From JBBDNV01 sp040877415 (GTDB lineage: Bacteria; Planctomycetota; Planctomycetia; Pirellulales; PALSA-1355), in the NCBI GenBank assembly GCA_040877415.1, contig JBBDNV010000136.1, positions 1 to 16,532 on the forward strand: a stretch of 16,532 nt of DNA, read 5' to 3'. A program made the translations under genes and the position numbers. Positions within the stretch are counted from its first letter, which is position 1. Every line of letters begins with the position of its first letter. The notes under the pieces are model-generated. The model was not told the origin of the DNA. It searched no databases and saw only the letters and a program-made list of their open reading frames with translations. Shown piece after piece: positions 14,576 to 16,532 of the stretch.

Positions 14576-15427
14576 TTATCGAGGCATCGTGTCGCGCACC
14601 GTCCGGCTGACATCCAGGCGATTCTCCAAGCGGAAGGCGGCCGGCGCGATCACGATAGTGTCCAAGTCAAGAACGCCGCCCCGCGGAATCGTGACGCGCA
14701 AGCGGCCTTTGGACCACTGGGGCTTCGCTGCGAGTCCTCCGCGCGGTCCGGCACCGAGCTCATGCCAGACCTGGAGCTCAATCTCCTCGCCGGCCGGCAA
14801 ATCGCGGATCTCGAACCAGCCGTAGCTGTCGGTCAGGGCAAAATAAGGATTATCTCGCACCAGCACGTACGCCGCCATCCAGGGATGCAAGCTGCAGTTC
14901 ACGACTACCGGAAAATACTGCTTATCGGGGAACCGCCGATCTACTTCATCGCCAGGACCGAGCAGAAGATTGGATTCCATCCCGACGGGTGGCCGCATAA
15001 GGAACACGTGCGCCACCGGGTCACGGTTCCGAATCGTCAAGAGCTCGTACAGCCTCAAGGCCACGACACGTGGATCGAAGGCATGCTCCTTGATTTCGAG
15101 TAATGTCTTGCGCTCAGATCTAACCGACTCACTGTCGTACGATGGGTGGATCCGGGACACCTTGCGCGCGTAGACCAAGATGTTCTTGATTCCGCCGGTC
15201 GCCGGCTCGACAACAAGCGCGTTGTCATTTGTCGCCAACAATTTTTCGGGCCCATCGACAAATCGCCCACACAACGTGCCCCAGCCATCGGACAAGTCGG
15301 CGCGCGTCGCGCGATGCGTACCGGGCGCTGTGGCCGCAGGCTCGGCCGCGAACACACCCGTCGCCCAGCTCATCCACAAGACTACGCAAATGCCGAAGGT
15401 TTTTCGTGTAATAGGTTTGGTACACAT
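14576..15427 (-). CDS. Exported cupredoxin (blue-copper-like) protein with a carboxypeptidase-regulatory-like end
   Basis: The 283-residue protein begins with a signal peptide (TFGICVVLWMSWATGVFAAE, residues 10-29). The core resembles plastocyanin/methylamine-utilisation-like cupredoxins: KNILVYARK (81-89), FDPRVVAL (117-124), IRNRDPVAHVF with His140, and NCSLHPWM with Cys178, His181 and Met184. These four residues are the expected type 1 copper ligands. The following segment, MAAYVLVRDNPYFALTDSYG then WFEIRDLPAGEEIELQVWHE, looks like a small beta-sandwich of the carboxypeptidase-regulatory type. In related proteins a Cys often precedes the FxPRV strand; here it is His115. The likely role is periplasmic electron transfer or copper binding. 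The start is firm: GGAGGAG lies 5-6 bases before the ATG at 15427. A LysR gene lies upstream on the same strand. Confidence 0.85.
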   Translation of the reverse strand: MCTKPITRKTFGICVVLWMSWATGVFAAEPAATAPGTHRATRADLSDGWGTLCGRFVDGPEKLLATNDNALVVEPATGGIKNILVYARKVSRIHPSYDSESVRSERKTLLEIKEHAFDPRVVALRLYELLTIRNRDPVAHVFLMRPPVGMESNLLLGPGDEVDRRFPDKQYFPVVVNCSLHPWMAAYVLVRDNPYFALTDSYGWFEIRDLPAGEEIELQVWHELGAGPRGGLAAKPQWSKGRLRVTIPRGGVLDLDTIVIAPAAFRLENRLDVSRTVRDTMPR

Positions 15428-15436
15428 GGTGCTCCT
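15428..15436 (-). promoter_or_regulatory. Ribosome binding site of the cupredoxin gene
   Basis: On the minus strand GGAGGAGCACC directly precedes the ATG at 15427, a strong match to the anti-Shine-Dalgarno complement that fixes this start. Confidence 0.6.
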
Positions 15437-15573
15437 CCACCGGAGGTCAAAGGTTTGGAAGGCAAGCGGCAGGTGTGGCAGTGTAGCCGCTATAAACTGC
15501 CGTACACCTCTATACTACGAACCCGATGCTCCGCCGATGGCGACGAATCTGCTTATACAATGTTGGCCGCTGG

Positions 15574-15588
15574 ATAAGGTGAGCTTAT
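15574..15588. promoter_or_regulatory. Possible LysR-type operator (T-N11-A palindrome)
   Basis: The 15 bases ataaggtgagcttat are a perfect five-base dyad, ATAAG and CTTAT, separated by five bases, and fit the T-N11-A signature of LysR-type regulator boxes. The site lies between the LysR stop and the cupredoxin start, roughly 150 bases before the cupredoxin ATG. Minus-strand TATAAG and TATAGA sequences nearer the gene (15560-15555 and 15514-15509) could serve as -10 elements. Position and form fit control of the cupredoxin gene by a LysR protein, but a dyad this short can occur by chance. The rest of 15428-15671 holds no gene I can support. Confidence 0.3.
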
Positions 15589-15671
15589 CGGCTCTGATGC
15601 GCGCGCCACTACGTCACGACGACGAAGTGGCTTGGTCGCGACGAGCGCGTGGAGCAGTCAGACGTGGACCT

Positions 15672-16532
15672 TCAATCCAGGCAACCCACAAAGGCCCGCG
15701 CCGCGGCAGATGGCAGACGCTGCGGGTCGGTGACGAGGTATAGAAGGAGGTGCACGTCGATGCCTTCGACCTCTACCGGCGCGACTCGTCCCTCGTCGAT
15801 GGATTGTCGTACTGTAGAGCGCGGCAGAAACGCAATGCCGACGCCCTGTTCGACCGCGCCGCGAATCATTTCGGTCGAGTTCATTTCCATGGCGATCGTC
15901 AAATCGCTGGGCGCGACACCCAGGCTTCGCAGCGAACGTTCCGCCCATCGCCGGCACCCCGAGCCTGATTCACGCATGACAAAGGATTCTCCGCGCAATT
16001 CGTCGGGCTGCACCGCACCTCGGCTTGCAAAGCGATGGCCCGGCGGAACCACCAGGACCATGTCGAGACAGGCGACAGGCTTGGCGCGCAATCGGGAACC
16101 CTCCGGCGCCTCAACGACAATCCCCAGGTCCGCGGCACCCGACTCTACAGCCTGCACAGCGGAGGCGCTGTCCGAGACCATCACGCTCTCGCGGACATCC
16201 GGGTAATCACGACGAAACCGGGCCAGCAAATCGGGCAGGATCGACTCGGGGGGTACCGTGCAGGAAGCGATCCGCAGCGTCCCGCGCACCGATGCGGGCG
16301 TCTTATCGACATCGCGCCGAGCTTCGTCTACCAAGTCGAGAATCTTGCTCGCACGGTCGTACAAACGGCGACCGGCGTCAGTGGGAATCATCTTCCGCCC
16401 TTCACGGTGAAATAGGGCGCACCCCAGCTCCCGTTCCAGAGCGGCGACGTGCTGGCTGACGGCGGCCTGAGTGATCGCCAGAACTTTTGCGGCCAAGGTG
16501 AAGCTCTGCGACTCGGCGGCGGCGACAAACGA
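15672..16532 (-). CDS. LysR-family transcriptional regulator (partial, start off right edge)
   Basis: The 286 codons in the window cover most of a LysR regulator. The frame stays open to the right edge, where SFVAAAESQSFTLAAKVLAI and TQAAVSQHVAALERELG form the winged helix-turn-helix; only some 10-15 N-terminal residues are probably missing. A linker helix (LYDRASKILDLVDEARRDVD) leads to the effector-binding domain, starting VRGTLRIASCTVPPESILPD, with the two Rossmann-like halves complete (GAADLGIVVEAP; EMIRGAVEQGVGIAFLPRS). The second half resembles CysB/CysL-type sensors in a general way, but the ligand cannot be read from sequence. The true start lies outside the window. LysR genes often control a divergent neighbour, which would be beyond the right edge; the cupredoxin gene downstream is another candidate target. 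Confidence 0.92.
   Translation of the reverse strand, partial: SFVAAAESQSFTLAAKVLAITQAAVSQHVAALERELGCALFHREGRKMIPTDAGRRLYDRASKILDLVDEARRDVDKTPASVRGTLRIASCTVPPESILPDLLARFRRDYPDVRESVMVSDSASAVQAVESGAADLGIVVEAPEGSRLRAKPVACLDMVLVVPPGHRFASRGAVQPDELRGESFVMRESGSGCRRWAERSLRSLGVAPSDLTIAMEMNSTEMIRGAVEQGVGIAFLPRSTVRQSIDEGRVAPVEVEGIDVHLLLYLVTDPQRLPSAAARAFVGCLD

Overview
The window is about 16.5 kb of GC-rich bacterial DNA that reads as a chromosomal piece from a planctomycete (Pirellulales/Gemmatales-like). The combination of families points there: a Tat-exported DUF1501 protein, an iduronate-sulfatase-like S1 sulfatase, a Ser/Thr kinase with an N-terminal zinc ribbon and TPR tail, a seven-bladed WD40 protein, an AlgE-type outer-membrane barrel, a planctomycete-style cupredoxin, and two kinds of dispersed palindromic repeat of a sort I recall from planctomycete genomes. 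I see no rRNA, tRNA, CRISPR array, intact transposase or phage gene.

Layout. 1-60 is the start of a minus-strand exported or membrane protein that runs off the left edge. 359-1294 (+) is the WD40 protein; its last codons and 3' flank are tandemly duplicated (1274-1517), and copies of an 'acgcagag' repeat lie on both sides of it. 1571-3106 (-) is a thiolase-like TLP1 protein that seems to have lost the thiolase catalytic residues. It is divergent from 3530-4411 (+), a 2,4-dienoyl-CoA reductase (DECR1 type), which is followed after about 60 bp by a secreted sulfatase (4473-5936). The sulfatase stop codon lies inside a nested inverted-repeat element (5934-6155) whose core encodes the C-terminus of a REP-associated tyrosine transposase (RAYT).

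6434-6829 (-) is a small secreted protein of unknown function with a strong ribosome binding site and a clear intrinsic terminator. 7032-7391 (-) is a small hypothetical gene. 7719-9101 (+) is the DUF1501 protein and 9285-12431 (+) the membrane-anchored kinase. The kinase converges on 12486-14201 (-), the outer-membrane barrel. 14576-15427 (-) is an exported cupredoxin, and 15672-16532 (-) is a LysR regulator cut by the right edge. A T-N11-A palindrome lies between the last two.

The genes do not form one operon or an obvious defence or secondary-metabolite system. The DECR1-type reductase and TLP1 protein hint at fatty-acyl-CoA metabolism. The sulfatase, DUF1501 protein, barrel and cupredoxin are envelope or exported functions, and the kinase and WD40 protein are typical planctomycete signalling and scaffold proteins. 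The most unusual material is the repeat structure: a REPIN-like element with a transposase scar that supplies a host gene's 3' end, and a duplicated gene end associated with a palindromic repeat family.
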